Shown here in pieces: positions 47,219 to 58,393 of a stretch of DNA of 64,000 nucleotides. Origin of the DNA: Chalara sp. BL73 (taxonomy: Eukaryota > Ascomycota > Leotiomycetes > Helotiales); contig CAKJVC010000010.1 in the NCBI GenBank assembly GCA_918026815.1, forward strand, positions 250,501 through 314,500, given 5' to 3'. Position 1 is the stretch's first letter, and each line of letters opens with the position of its first letter. A program made the position numbers and the translations under genes. Below the pieces are notes generated by a model. It was not told where the DNA came from and did no database searches. It saw only the letters and a program-made list of their open reading frames with translations.

Positions 47219-48282
47219 GGATATGATGATACCGATGATGATGTTGTTGTTGCACGACACCGAGATCTCAACGTTGCAGCGGAAAAAGCATGAACACGCA
47301 GGTAATGCTTGGCCTGGCGTCAACTCGGCTGTTTTTAAACTTCACAACAACCTCGAGCTTAACATGCTAAATTTTGCAGAGATAGGCGGCCATATCAACC
47401 ATTTAGAAACGATTATATACTCCCCAGTGCGTCCCGGAAGCCACTACCGGCCTTACAAAACTGGAATGGTTCATGATAGACCTGGAAAATGCTGTACCGA
47501 CTCGGATTTTAGTGTCCGGTAGCTTCAACCTGAAACAATCCCATCAATTGCTAATGGTAAGCAATAGCCTGATTCGTTGCACGTGAAAATTGCTGGTGTC
47601 GGTCAAACCGAAAGTCTATCTGATGTGAATGTGGGCATGTAGACCCTCCTGTATGTGGAAACCTCGAGGTAACTAAGTCAATGAGATGACGGATTTTTAA
47701 CACAGCAATTAGAACAGGAGCTAAAACGGCCCATACAAGGTTATCTAGAATGTTATTTCAGTCATGAGACATACTTTCATATTCCCAGCGATATCCTCAT
47801 GCTCTCATACTCCTGCAGGTTGAAAATAACATTAATGCGCCTGATTATTGGGGTCTGTGTTTAAGAGAACAGCTAGTCAATCCTATCTTCCTAGCATCAA
47901 GAGTATCCATCCACCATATAATAGAGTTCATGTCACCATTTCTAAACATATCAGCCTTTGATCCATCATTTCCTACGGCTCTATGCCGAGGTCATGCTGC
48001 CACTTTGAGTTATTGATGTGGTACCTTGTGCAGGTAGATCACCGTCAGTGGTTTAATAATGCACTTTAGTGACAAGCGTTGGACTTATTGGATCAAAAAT
48101 AGTAACGTGAAAGCTAATACGCTGAGGGCATACTGCCTGAGTAGCTCTTCTCACATAACAACCGTAAAGTTGTTGTTATCACCAGCCGCAACAAGTCACA
48201 TCGATCGTCAATGTAATCCTAATTTTGGTTCGTTAAAACTTGTCTTAAGGTCAATATCAACTTGAATTTTTCCGATATCTTC

Positions 48283-48775
48283 TCAATCAATAGATCTCTC
48301 TAATCTCTGTAGTATAGTAGAAACGAGCCTTTCTTCGTCTCCACTAGCATCCACGCCGGTGATAGCAACCGTCTTGTCTCTCGATTTGAGACCTCGGATA
48401 ATCTCGACATCTGACTTTGGGATCTTCAAAACCTGCTCTCATGCGCATCAGAATAAGGCCGCTAAATATTCATAAAGAATGAAAGGCACGGATGTTTAAA
48501 CTATGAAAAGCAGCCCCAGAACTAAAGAGATGAACCGATCGACAACACAAAGCAAAGAAATTACCAACACTACTGAATAGTTCTCTCACAGCCTTATTTG
48601 CCTCGCCTTCCTTGGCGCGTGCCGAGACGCAAACCTCGACGGCACTTGCGCCGACATGACTGATGCCTTCGCGTTGCTTGCTCGCACCAGGTTTGACGTG
48701 ACACTGTACTTGTATGGAACCCAAGGCGCCTCTTTTAGATGCAGCAATATACCGAATTGCTGACACCGAAGACAT
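48283..48775 (-). CDS. DUF167 (YggU-type) small protein
   Basis: Exon 1 48775-48569 and exon 2 48432-48283; 118 residues, typical for the family. Seen: VQCHVKPGASKQREGI, VEVCVSARAKEGEANKAVRE, then VLKIPKSDVEIIRGLKSRDK and a helix to the end. The pattern of a KPxA strand followed by AxxxEGxAN is diagnostic of DUF167. Molecular function is unknown. The donor is GTTGGT, chosen because it alone keeps the VLK reading in phase with the CAG acceptor. The gene is divergent from the SAK/HAD gene with 242 bp between starts. Confidence 0.88.
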
Positions 48776-49017
48776 TGATTTGTTCAGGAAAACATTCTGA
48801 GGTTCCGATTACCCAGCCTAGAATTAGTGCCAAGCCGCTATCCCCTATATGGATATATACGCGACCGTGAGGGATGGCAAGGCTGGATTTTCGAGGGCGT
48901 TCTTGAACTTTAAATTATGTAGAGGCTGTCACAGAACTACTCAACAATAACTGCATACGGCAGCTCTCTTCTAATCTCTACAGGGGCCTTCGTATATGGA
49001 ATTACTCTGCAACCAAG
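48776..49017. promoter_or_regulatory. Divergent promoter DUF167 / SAK-HAD gene
   Basis: 242 bp between the two ATGs, so a compact bidirectional promoter. No specific site recognised. Confidence 0.6.
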
Positions 49018-50871
49018 ATGGATTCGACAAATGTTAATAGCTATACCAATGGCCCGGCATATACATTGACTGCGCTCAATAGATGGTCCGTTGCAGACAA
49101 GCAGCTGCCTGGTAAGTCATGCACATACCCTTCGAAGGTGGTTTACTGATTCACGTAGCCGTGGACAAGATCAAGACTATACATGTCTACGACTTCGATA
49201 ACACTCGTAGGTTATCCCGACCATCCTCTTCTAGCAAAATGATTTAACCATTTTCCAGTGTTCAATAGTCCCTTACCCAACGCCAAATTATGGAAAGGCG
49301 AAACATTAGGCTTTCTGCAGAGTCAAGATACCTTCGCGACAGGCGGCTGGTGGCACGATGCACGGATACTGGCTGCAACAGGTGAAGGCATTGAAGTCGA
49401 GGAACCACGAGCTTGGGAAGGATGGTGGAACGAGAAGATCGTCGAGTTGATTCAGTTGAGCATGCAGCAGAAAGACGCACTTGCTGTCCTTTTAACGGGA
49501 CGTGGCGAAACCAATTTCGGGGAGCTGATAAAGAAGATGGTACGGAGTAAAGGTCTTGAGTTTGATATCATATCCTTGAAGCCAGCCGTGGGACCGAATA
49601 AGGAACGCCTCTCAAGTACGATGCACTTCAAGCAACTCTTTCTGGAGAGCTTGATGGAGACTTATAAGGATGCGACCGAAATCAGAGTATACGAAGACAG
49701 GGTTCCGCATACGAAGAAGTTCAGAGAATGGTTCCAGGGATATAATAGGCGGCAAAACGGGCAAGGAGGAACAGTTACTCGTGGACCTATTACCGCAGAA
49801 GTAGTCCAAGTAGCCGACACGTCGACACTCCTCGACCCCGTCCAAGAAACTGCCTGCGTCCAGCGTATCATCAACGACCACAATGCCGCTGTCTCTAATG
49901 GAGTCGCAAAGAAGCGCCTCATGATCAAGAAAACAGTATTCTACACCGGTTATCTTATTGGAAAATCTGACACTGAAAACTTGCTCACTCTTGTGCAACC
50001 ACCTTCAAAAATGCCAGACACAGAGATGAAATTTCTTGCGAATAATGTGCTGATTACACCCCGACCTTGCGATAACACAATTCTGGATAGAGTTGGGGGA
50101 TTAGGTGCGAAGCTCACCTGGCAGGTCACTGGCACGGCAGTTTTTGAGAACAAGATCTGGGCCGCCTCGGTACAACCCATACCTGCGGACAGCAAATACT
50201 ACACCGAAAACCCTTCCCCTTTAGTTGTCCTGGCACTACGCAAAGGAGCTAGGCCAATAGATGCAGGCAAGATCCAAAACTGGCAACCTGTGCCTATGGA
50301 CAAGCAGTTTATTTTCGAGAGCGAGGTTGGTGAGAAGGTGCTGTTGCGGATCGAGGAAGAGATACGGAATGAGACAGAGTACGAGAGCCTCTTCCCTAAT
50401 AAAGCGCTGAAGCGCAAGCACGGACAGGATGATGAGACTTCCAACAGCAGACAGCCTAGCGGTAACTTCAACCACAGCTCCGCTTACAACTCTCCGCAAA
50501 ACCAGAATCGTGGTGGGTACCAAAACAGCAATACTAACCAACGGGGCCGAGGGAGTCACAGAGGGAACAGCAATAATCGAGGTAATCGTGGCGGTCGAGG
50601 CGGTAATGGTGGAGGAAGAGGCAGGGGTCGAGGCGGCCACGGCTACAGATCACTAGACGACGTTGGCGAGCGAAGCACATATAACAACACCCCGCCGGCA
50701 TACAATCCAGCTGTCGCATACGAAGACTTCCCCCCGTTGCAGAAACAAACCCTCACGCCTGCGCAACAAGTACAGCAGCAATTTCAGCAGTACAACCAGT
50801 TTCAGCAACAGCTCCAGGCGAGAGGGGGAAAGGGTTCGGGTGGCGGAGGAGGCGAGCTGCCTTACTTCTGA
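49018..50871 (+). CDS. Swiss-Army-Knife HAD-like RNA repair-type protein with RGG tail
   Basis: Exons 49018-49111, 49159-49206 and 49259-50871; 584 residues. The HAD phosphatase signature YDFDNTLFNSPLPN (Asp43 and Asp45) spans the exon 2/3 junction and is followed by GGWWHDARIL, VLLTGRGETNF (second HAD motif), FDIISLKP and VYEDRVPHTKKF (acidic motif IV), matching the fungal HAD_SAK_1 family. That family was named from predicted fusion to RNA repair domains; I know of no demonstrated function. The middle domain (residues 200-370) is of unknown type. The C-terminus is rich in Gly/Arg/Asn and contains RGG boxes (RGNRGGRGGNGGGRGRGRG), then a Gln-rich end, pointing to RNA binding. The short HAD exon was placed by family reading. 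Confidence 0.9.
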
Positions 50872-51563
50872 AGATCCTGACAGACACTTCTACCATATAC
50901 GGGATGGCTTGCATCGATGAATGTTCCTTGCGGCGTTTATTGGGGTGGTGTATATATACAGACTGATTCGCATGGCCGGAGTTGTGGGGATCCGCATTGC
51001 GCAGGTATCGGGCTGGTGTAAAGGCGTACGAGACCCGCTTGAGGGCTTGAACTTATGAGGGCTTAACGTACTTTGCTACATTTTTTCCTTGCGTGGTGCA
51101 AGCTGTAGGAATACATCGCTATACGAGATACCTTTATCAAATTCTTGATCTAATTCGCTCCTCCTTCCTGGTCTCCGTATATGTATGCACCGGTTGGTGT
51201 TCGTCGTTCACAGCTTGGCTCTAATTAAGGACTCTTTTTCAACGCTTCACCCGCCGACGGATAGAATACCATGTCTTCCCAAGGTTTCAAAAAGTGAGAT
51301 ATATTCTTCAGGCTACAAAGGTCACACGTATCAAGATAAGCTTGCATCGCAGTCTGCTGCGCGTGACCAGGCTGAAGAAAACGCCCTCCCAGCTTTTGTC
51401 ACGAGAAAGACAATCCTGCGTTCAGGCGCGCCGGAAGGTCCATTTTAGTAAAAACGCATCACGACCCGCGCGTAATTTATCAAAATGGAGATGCAAACCG
51501 TGCCTTGATCCATTTGCGTGGTGCCGGCTCAAATCGGACGCGACGTCTCAAATCTAAGCAGCC
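50872..51563. other. Intergenic
   Basis: 3' flank of the SAK/HAD gene and unassigned sequence. Nothing recognised. Confidence 0.45.
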
Positions 51564-52337
51564 TTATCCACATGCCATCGCACTCTCGGCGATTGGCCTC
51601 CCATCGCTCCTCGCCCAACATCGGGCGATAGCCGCGGCATCGAAATTGAGGCCCTGCTGAAATAGCTCGGAGATGTCATCGACGTGCTGCCACGTGTGTT
51701 TTGGCACTTCGCAAGGGCCGTTCAGGCCCTGGGGCCCTCTGTGGTTGTATGCATACTTCTTGCGCACCCGACGTGCATCCGCGAGCCTGTACGCTGTACG
51801 CCGTCCGATCGTCCGTGACTCGTAACCTTGTACAAAGCGGATTCACAGATCCTCGCTATAGAAAGCACGGAAGACTCCTGATGACCAAGTCGTTGCTGCC
51901 TTGCCAAAAGTGCGTGGCTCGGTACATATTAAAGTATCGTAATCTGATTCTTCCAAAAGCGGCACCTTAAGATAGCCCGTCAGTGCCTCATGGAGAACAA
52001 CTTCTGTTCGATCAATAACATGTATTTGAAGTGGCAGCGACGATACGTGCCAGTGTTCCAATATCACCTGTATCTCTTATGAAAAAGTCCACGTGTATAA
52101 TGCTGGTTCTCTCGAGCCCCAGACCCTTTGATATGTTCCATACGGCTGCCGATAGCTTTGCAGGCTCCTGCCTCTGAGGGCAAAAAATAAAATCGCAACA
52201 TCCGACTGCATAAGGTGTCTGAATATGCGTAGCATGATACTGATTTTGGTTGGTTGTACGTGTGCTCGTTCTGAGAGGTTTTTATGCTTCGAACCTTGGG
52301 ATAACCTGTTTATAACGGCTGGTTTGTTGAAGCTCAA
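51564..52337 (-). pseudogene. Decayed unknown gene with two in-frame stops
   Basis: One minus-strand frame runs 258 codons and is interrupted only by TAA at 52077-52079 and TGA at 51843-51845. The text around the stops reads like ordinary protein (IQVILEHWHVSSLPLQIHVI, LLEESDYDTLICTEP, CEVPKHTWQHVDDISELF). Both stops are one C-to-T step from sense codons that would fit (CAA, CGA). No start ATG or upstream exon was found, and the frame ends at TAA 51564-51566. Family not recognised. Confidence 0.5.
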
Positions 52338-53027
52338 GGCCAGGAACTTTGAATATTAAATGTCGAGATAGTTATTCCAGTAACGACGAGAACTAAAAAA
52401 GTTGTCGGGAGAAACTGGTAGAACTCCTTATCAAAATGAGATGCTGTAAATTTTAAAGAATACAAGAGAGGTGACATGAAAAACTCTCGTGTCTATAAGA
52501 CAATTCTTGCGATGCTTATTTGAAGCATTTAAATAAACTTCCGGTCCACGTTTCTCAAGTGTTTCTATGACATTGAGAGGAATCTCCTGGTTTGATTCCC
52601 AACTAAGATAAATCAATAATCAATCACGAACTTCAATAGTGGCTTTCCCTCCTCGTAAGAAATCAGAAGCACCAGCTTACCTAAAGCTGTGTAATTGTCT
52701 CAGTTTTCTACATGGCTCGTTCTAGATTCGCAAAAGCGGGTTCACCCAAACCAGGAATGAAAGGACTATGAAGGGGCCTGACTTGAATTTGTCTCACATA
52801 GCTCAAGATATCTCTTCCATCTTCGCGTAGTTGTTCAAGCGGAACTTTCAGCCTGCCAATTTCATTCTGGTGTAAGATGATGGTCGGATCCAGCGATCTA
52901 TCAATCACTAGTATGCCACATTTAGTCTCTTTAACTTATACTCCAGATCATACAGTTATGCCTCGGAAGGAAGGGGGAAAAAATGTTTCTTCTGTCTACC
53001 CCTACAATCTCCACCGACAGTAATAGC
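52338..53027. other. Intergenic
   Basis: A 66-codon minus frame at 52708-52908 has some coding look (GRLKVPLEQLREDGRDILSY) but no partner and no domain. It could be a further exon or a relic. Confidence 0.35.
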
Positions 53028-53777
53028 TCACTGAAAAGACGCTGGTGCTAAAGCCTTGTGCTGCCCGATGCCATTGTAGCTTCTCGTCTGCGACAACGCT
53101 ACTCTTTCCCTAGATGCTTCCTGAACTTTTACTCTCCATGATTCAGCCATCTTAGAATGATATCGAAGCCACAGCTTGGGCATGAACTGTACATCCCGGA
53201 TACAATACTGTACTACCGCAACAGGCAACGGCCGAACGTTGAACACCTCGTAGCTTCCACCTCGTTCAGGAAGAAACAGCTTGAGACCTCTTTCCTTGGT
53301 CTCTTTCCATTCTCGGCATTCAGCCATACTTAGGGACAGGTCTCTTTCGACACACTTGCTCAGTCCGAATAGGTATTTCCTATTCAATTGAGTTCTCCGA
53401 GTAGCAAGCTCCATGAGCTGCAAGTCTTGTATCCCCGCGAGATTAATACTAAAGTGATGGAACAGTGCGTCCGAGTCGTTTCGCACATCGAAAAATACCT
53501 TTGGGACAGATCCCGATTCCAGAATGTCCTTCAGGGTCGTGCCGGTCCTTCCGGGCGTGCGGAAGGCGTCTCCACCGAGCGTGTGAACATCGATAAGGTA
53601 TATCTGGTTTGCCGGATACACTAGCAGCTGCATGATCGAGACCGAGCCATGTCGGCCAAGATTAACCCCTTCGAGATCGAAATATAATAATGGCACGGTA
53701 GCGTTCACATCTCCAAGAGCATCGATGAGGTCCCCCACTCCCACGCATGTGTCGATGAGATGCTTGGAAGTTGACAT
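53028..53777 (-). CDS. 3'-5' exonuclease domain protein (DEDDy)
   Basis: Single exon of 249 residues from an ATG at 53777. The RNase D/DnaQ-like 3'-5' exonuclease fold is recognised by its four acidic residues and tyrosine: Asp34 and Glu36 in LYFDLEGVNLG, Asp97 in VFFDVRNDSDAL, and Tyr191/Asp195 in YCIRDVQFMPKLW. All catalytic positions are present, so activity on RNA or DNA ends is likely; the substrate is unknown. Length and the end (GIGQHKALAP) match fungal stand-alone members. A GTGAGC next to the stop could be a donor, but no credible downstream exon was seen. It looks intact although it lies among decayed sequences. Confidence 0.88.
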   Translation of the reverse strand: MSTSKHLIDTCVGVGDLIDALGDVNATVPLLYFDLEGVNLGRHGSVSIMQLLVYPANQIYLIDVHTLGGDAFRTPGRTGTTLKDILESGSVPKVFFDVRNDSDALFHHFSINLAGIQDLQLMELATRRTQLNRKYLFGLSKCVERDLSLSMAECREWKETKERGLKLFLPERGGSYEVFNVRPLPVAVVQYCIRDVQFMPKLWLRYHSKMAESWRVKVQEASRERVALSQTRSYNGIGQHKALAPASFQ

Positions 53778-54360
53778 ATCAAGATCTTTCCGTGGTTACT
53801 TGGCAGCTCGCCGTGAGGGCTTCCAAAACTGGCCTATGAAAATACGGTTAGTCGTGGCCAACGTGGTAAATATTGCCTAGCCTGAAATTTCGAGCGTACG
53901 GGCGGATATAATGTTTTTTATTTAAATATACGATTGTTGCAACTTTGGAATGCAATGGTACGGATTTAAGGAGCTGGAAAGGGTTTACATATGTTTCTGT
54001 CAACTAATTCACGATGTTGCAAATGTTTACTGACAGTGAGGCCAGCTACTGTACATTCTTGGCATCTACATTCCTCGAGCTCTAGGAATGTGGTGCTCTA
54101 GGATCTAAATACACTCATCTAACTTTCCCAGCCTCGAACACTGCGCTGCTTATACAGCCTCTTTAACCTCGTAAAGTCAATACCCAACCTCTGTAGGATT
54201 AAATTCTTATCATACGCCTCGGTCGTTTCAATAAGTGACTTCAATTTTCCCTCAATGATTGCTTTTCATTAATAATTCTCACTAGCCCTTTTTCAGACAC
54301 AAATTCCTTTCGACCAAATGCTTCCAACGCAAGCTAGAAAACTCACATCTTCCAGCGCCT
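53778..54360. other. Intergenic
   Basis: Promoter side of the exonuclease gene, then AT-rich sequence that may belong to the decayed frame on its right. Confidence 0.4.
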
Positions 54361-54910
54361 CTATCTGCGCATATATTCAAAACGCATGTACGCTGCTTCT
54401 TCATTGTGAATGTCCAATTCTGTCACGAACCCTAAATCCCTTAACCATTCGATTAGAGATATTCCGATACCGCCTCTGACAAGCTTTGAACAATTCTCTT
54501 TTAGCTGAAGGTAGTCGGTTGGATCTGCGGAGCCGTTTAAATTCAACATATATAGGGACAGAGAAAGCTTCTCTTTAAGCCACCATATGATAGTTTTAAA
54601 CCATTATAATCTTAGCGTAATAACTGTGACAAATTGAAGCTCAAACTCACCCGTCTATCCAACAAGCTCATTCGGCTTCTTAAAAGCCTCACTTTTGACA
54701 TTCAGTACAAGGTGTAAGATTTCGCGGATGTGCCTCCTGGCCTATACATCAATGTCATCAGCCATTGTAAACTCCCAATATTGTGCAGTATAGTTTACAT
54801 CTACGGGATAGGCTGGATGAAACGCTTCCAGAATAAAGAAACATGTTGTAGTTCTCATGATTTGGCACTCGCTTAAGGCTATTCGGCCAATGATAAACGG
54901 CAGTCTCTCG
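54361..54910 (-). pseudogene. Decayed unknown gene
   Basis: Minus-strand segments with protein-like text: CFFILEAFHPAYPVDVNYTA, MADDIDV then a TAG, RRHIREILHLVLNVKSEAF, a further TAG, and in another frame LVRGGIGISLIEWLRDLGF to a stop at 54361. The two TAGs replace what would be CAG (Gln). It resembles a small gene hit by C-to-T change and a frameshift. Not recognised as a family. Confidence 0.35.
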
Positions 54911-55289
54911 ACTGTGTAACTCTGTTATACATTCGAACGTAGTCTGTCGCGAAATGAATGGCCCCTGCGAAGCCTGCCGCTCAAAGAAGTCCGACCGTGA
55001 ATAGAAAGATAAGATGAGGCTCTAGTGAGTGAGACATACAATTATGCTGCTTCATTCAGTATTGTGAGCTGTCTCTTTGTGTGGCTGACGGAGAATTCTT
55101 GTTCCAGGCCGATCTCTTTACTCAGCTGTTGTTCGAATCATCTAAACGTCGTGCAGGAAAGCATAATGAAGAAGCACTTATATTCATGGTCTTCTGTACA
55201 GTGACATATCAAACCCTCATTAGAGGGAGCATCGTACTGCCTGCCTCCATTTGCGATAGTTCAAGCTTCTTCTAGTCCCCACCGCCATC
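54911..55289. other. Intergenic
   Basis: Promoter of the MYND/DUF4470 gene. No other feature supported. Confidence 0.45.
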
Positions 55290-58200
55290 ATGATTGCACC
55301 TTCAGTTGTTCTCCCTGCTTGCGCGAACTGGATCCCCGGGACATCTCCTTGTGAGAGGCAGGGGAGGAAAGCGTGTGGAAATTGCAAACTTGTTGTCGTC
55401 AGGACCTTGTCACCTTTAGAATAGAGACCCTCAACATACACTAACATAGATTTAGTATTGTGAAGTCACATGCCAAAAGGCTCATTGGCCGGAGCACAAG
55501 AAGGCCTGTAAGTCTCCAATGGGGAAGGAGACCTGGCGTCCAGCGTGGGACTGTGAAGGTCGCGAACCTCCGTGGGCAACTGGCACAGCTGCCAAGAATT
55601 TGCATAACGTGTTCGGAGGTGGTAAATACTTATGGGGAAATACTCCAGCCTTGGATGTCTTGAGTCTAGATCAGAACGAGGGCCTTGGGTATCGAGACGA
55701 CGTCGCTTTACTATTTGCAGGTTATACTATGCCCCAACTGTGCTGTACACTCTAATGCGTAACAGCGTCGGGAGACCTGCGCCATGTCGTTAAGACAATT
55801 GCAAGCCTCCCAGATGGGATAACCCAGCAGATCAACGTGACGATGAACGATCGAGAGTTTGATGTGGTGGCACGAAACGCTATTTTACTACTTCTGGCCC
55901 TCACTGCGCAGGACTTCACTGACGCTGAGAAGGCTACCAAGCCATTGGATGCCGCAGAGGCTCTAATTCATATTTGGTACTCTGCTTCAATTCACTCAAA
56001 TGTCCTATCTCTCCTTCAGGATAGAGTCAAGCCATTGATTGCGGATGTGTGCAGTCGAATCGCCCACAAACCTTCGAACACTCTCCTGGGCAAGACCTGG
56101 GAATTTTCAGGTCGGCGGACCCTTCGCCTCGTACTAAAGCAAAGGGACTGGGTTCGATTTGGAACGTTCTTGGAGATACCCCAAGACATGACACATGACG
56201 ATGCCGTGCGGATCCGCACGGCTGTTACACTTGCTCCTGAGAGGGCCGACTACCGGGAACGATGGTACTTCAAAGATGCGTCGCCCACTATGCGTATAGC
56301 TAAGCAGCGATTTCGAGAGGATGGTTTACTCTTACCATTTGGACATCCACGCATGGCATTTGATATTCCGAACCCGTGAGTACCTCAATATATGGCCGAC
56401 CGATCCTAATCCAGTTACTTAGGACATTATTCCACAGTTCTAGGAGTTGGCCAATGAATGACAAGGCCGACCCCTCTGACGGATGGCCGATCTTGGATGT
56501 TCAACAAACGCCATCGCTGGCACAACATGACTGGTACGGCAAACTGTTCATTTACCTTCATAACGTGGTAGAGAGTTTCCTGGATCGCCTCGAGAATGTC
56601 CAAATTAGCTTCGATCTCTATAATGTCGATGTAAAAGAACTGCCTCAGCACTTGGAGAGTAATAAATACACCAGACTAGAGGTATGCTTTCCAGCAAATC
56701 AACTGACTAGATTTCTACTAATTTGTTCAAAGGCTGCTAATATTTGCGATGCTGGTTATGTTGGGATCAGAAATACGCTCTCTCTCTTGTCTCCCTTGTT
56801 GCAATCACCACTGCAGAACCCGCATGCTACACTCATTACTCTGTTTATCAACGCTATTAAGGAGGTAGTTAAGATGGGGCATCAAATAGACGAAATATCT
56901 GATATGGAGTTTCTCACTAAATATCTCCCGTCGCCTCGGATGTTTCCTCTTCCGAGTATGAACGATGCTGATATGTTGAGATTTTGGGATGCTCGCGATT
57001 TAGCACTCGATGGGGACAATTATTTCGACAGGTAAATCCTGCCCCGCTTGTTGGCGTTGAAACTGACTATTAATTAGATATATGGCGCTCTACAATTTTG
57101 AGCAAATTTCTGCTGACTTACGCGTAGAGATGAAGAAAGATAATACCATCGTTGAAAAGTGGCCGACTAAGCTAAAGCTTCAACTAGGACAGAAAGGCGC
57201 TCAAGAAGAGTTTCGTCAGAACTTGGGGTCTAACTTCACGAATACCGAGCGTTATGTGGAATGGAGGAGAGTCGATAGAGAATGCCTACAAAAAAAGTGT
57301 CCCCCACGTCCCGCCGTCAATTCAGTCATGGATTCCATTCTCGAAAATACTCGCGTGGATTGTAGCAGGCCTAGCTCCACCAAATGTGCGAACTGCGGCA
57401 CCTTAGCCTCGATACGGTGTAAAGGTTGTATAGATTCGCCTAAATATGAGTCTACCGAACCTGTTAGCATTGTTTACTGCAATCGTGACTGTCAGACAAC
57501 TCACTGGCCCAACCATAAGGCTCGGTGCAATGTGGTGCAGAGACGAAAGAAGTTACTGCGAATCGCCACGATACTTAAGGCAACACTCCTAGCATACCGA
57601 GAGTGCGTGTTTGATGTCGATATTGAGAAAATTGAGTTCCGGGAAGGCGTTCTTCGTCTACAAATGGGGTCGAACTGGGATCGTCCTTCCCACACTCACT
57701 TTCCCAGCCACCTTACTACCAACGTTGAGTACAAGGAGGCTGCCCTTGCAAATAATCAATGCACTCTCGCAATGGCGCTGTTGGGGCCCTTAGCTCGACA
57801 TCTTCTTGCAGGTAGGACAGAAAATGGATGCAATTTCAGCCTATATTCACTAACATGAGATAGGAGTAAGCTCTAGTATTACATCAAGTGACATCGCTAT
57901 TGGAAAGCCGATATTTTCTACTAAGCTTGTCTCGGATCCCAACGATCTATCCAGCTATATTCCGCCACATACAGTCTTAATCTTAGAATTAAAAAACAGT
58001 CAGATGAACGACGAGAAATGGATCATCGATGCGGCAGGTTGTCAATTCGGATTTCGGGATGTTCTTGTACCGTTCAAAAAGTACTTTGAAGAGAAGGAGT
58101 GCCGTGATCTAGATCGATCGCAGCCCTATGAAGCAAACGAAACAAAGGATGTCGACTACTTCTTCACTCTTCCTTTCATGACAGCCACCGATCAACAGTG

Positions 58201-58393
58201 TAAAAAGTTGACGAAAGAGCGGGCTGCTCGTCTGCATTTTGCAGCTTTTGTCAAAAGGCGTATTGACCAAAGCGGCGGTGGTTTCAACAAAGATATGCTC
58301 TCGGGATCCATGCCAAGTTTCCAAGCTAGGCTTAGCAAGTTTATTGGCGATCTAAAGGTGCATATGACAGAGTTTATTAAAAAAGACTTATAG
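55290..58393 (+). CDS. DUF4470 protein with two MYND zinc fingers
   Basis: Seven exons: 55290-55397, 55456-55720, 55766-56375, 56438-56681, 56733-57031, 57078-57811 and 57864-58393; 929 residues, all phases consistent. MYND fingers bind proline-rich partner peptides. The N-terminal finger has Cys11, Cys21, Cys29, Cys32, Cys38, Cys42, His46, His50 and Cys54 (YCEVTCQKAHWPEHKKAC), split by the first intron. DUF4470 follows (KYLWGNTPALDVLSLDQNEG; ASGDLRHVVKTIAS; MNDREFDVVARNAILLLLAL). A second full MYND finger lies at about residues 612-659 (CANCGTLASIRCKGC, YCNRDCQTTHWPNHKARC), then a C-terminal region with no named domain. The first donor is GTCAGG. The gene is intact, in contrast to its neighbours. 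Such proteins are expanded in some ascomycetes; the role is unknown. Confidence 0.9.

Larger units (their letters stand above)
45639..48282. promoter_or_regulatory. Long SKN7 upstream region
   Basis: 2.6 kb without a supported gene: SKN7 promoter and leader on the left, 3' flank of the DUF167 gene on the right. Contains a TGG microsatellite, a G-rich tract and a T18 run (listed separately). Fungal stress regulators often have long promoters; the regulatory reading is inference. Confidence 0.5.

Noticed and set aside
54954..55016. Short plus frame with CEACRSKK, similar to the start of a Zn2Cys6 finger
   Set aside because: Ends in a stop after a few codons, lacks the remaining cysteines, and the match is too short to separate from chance.
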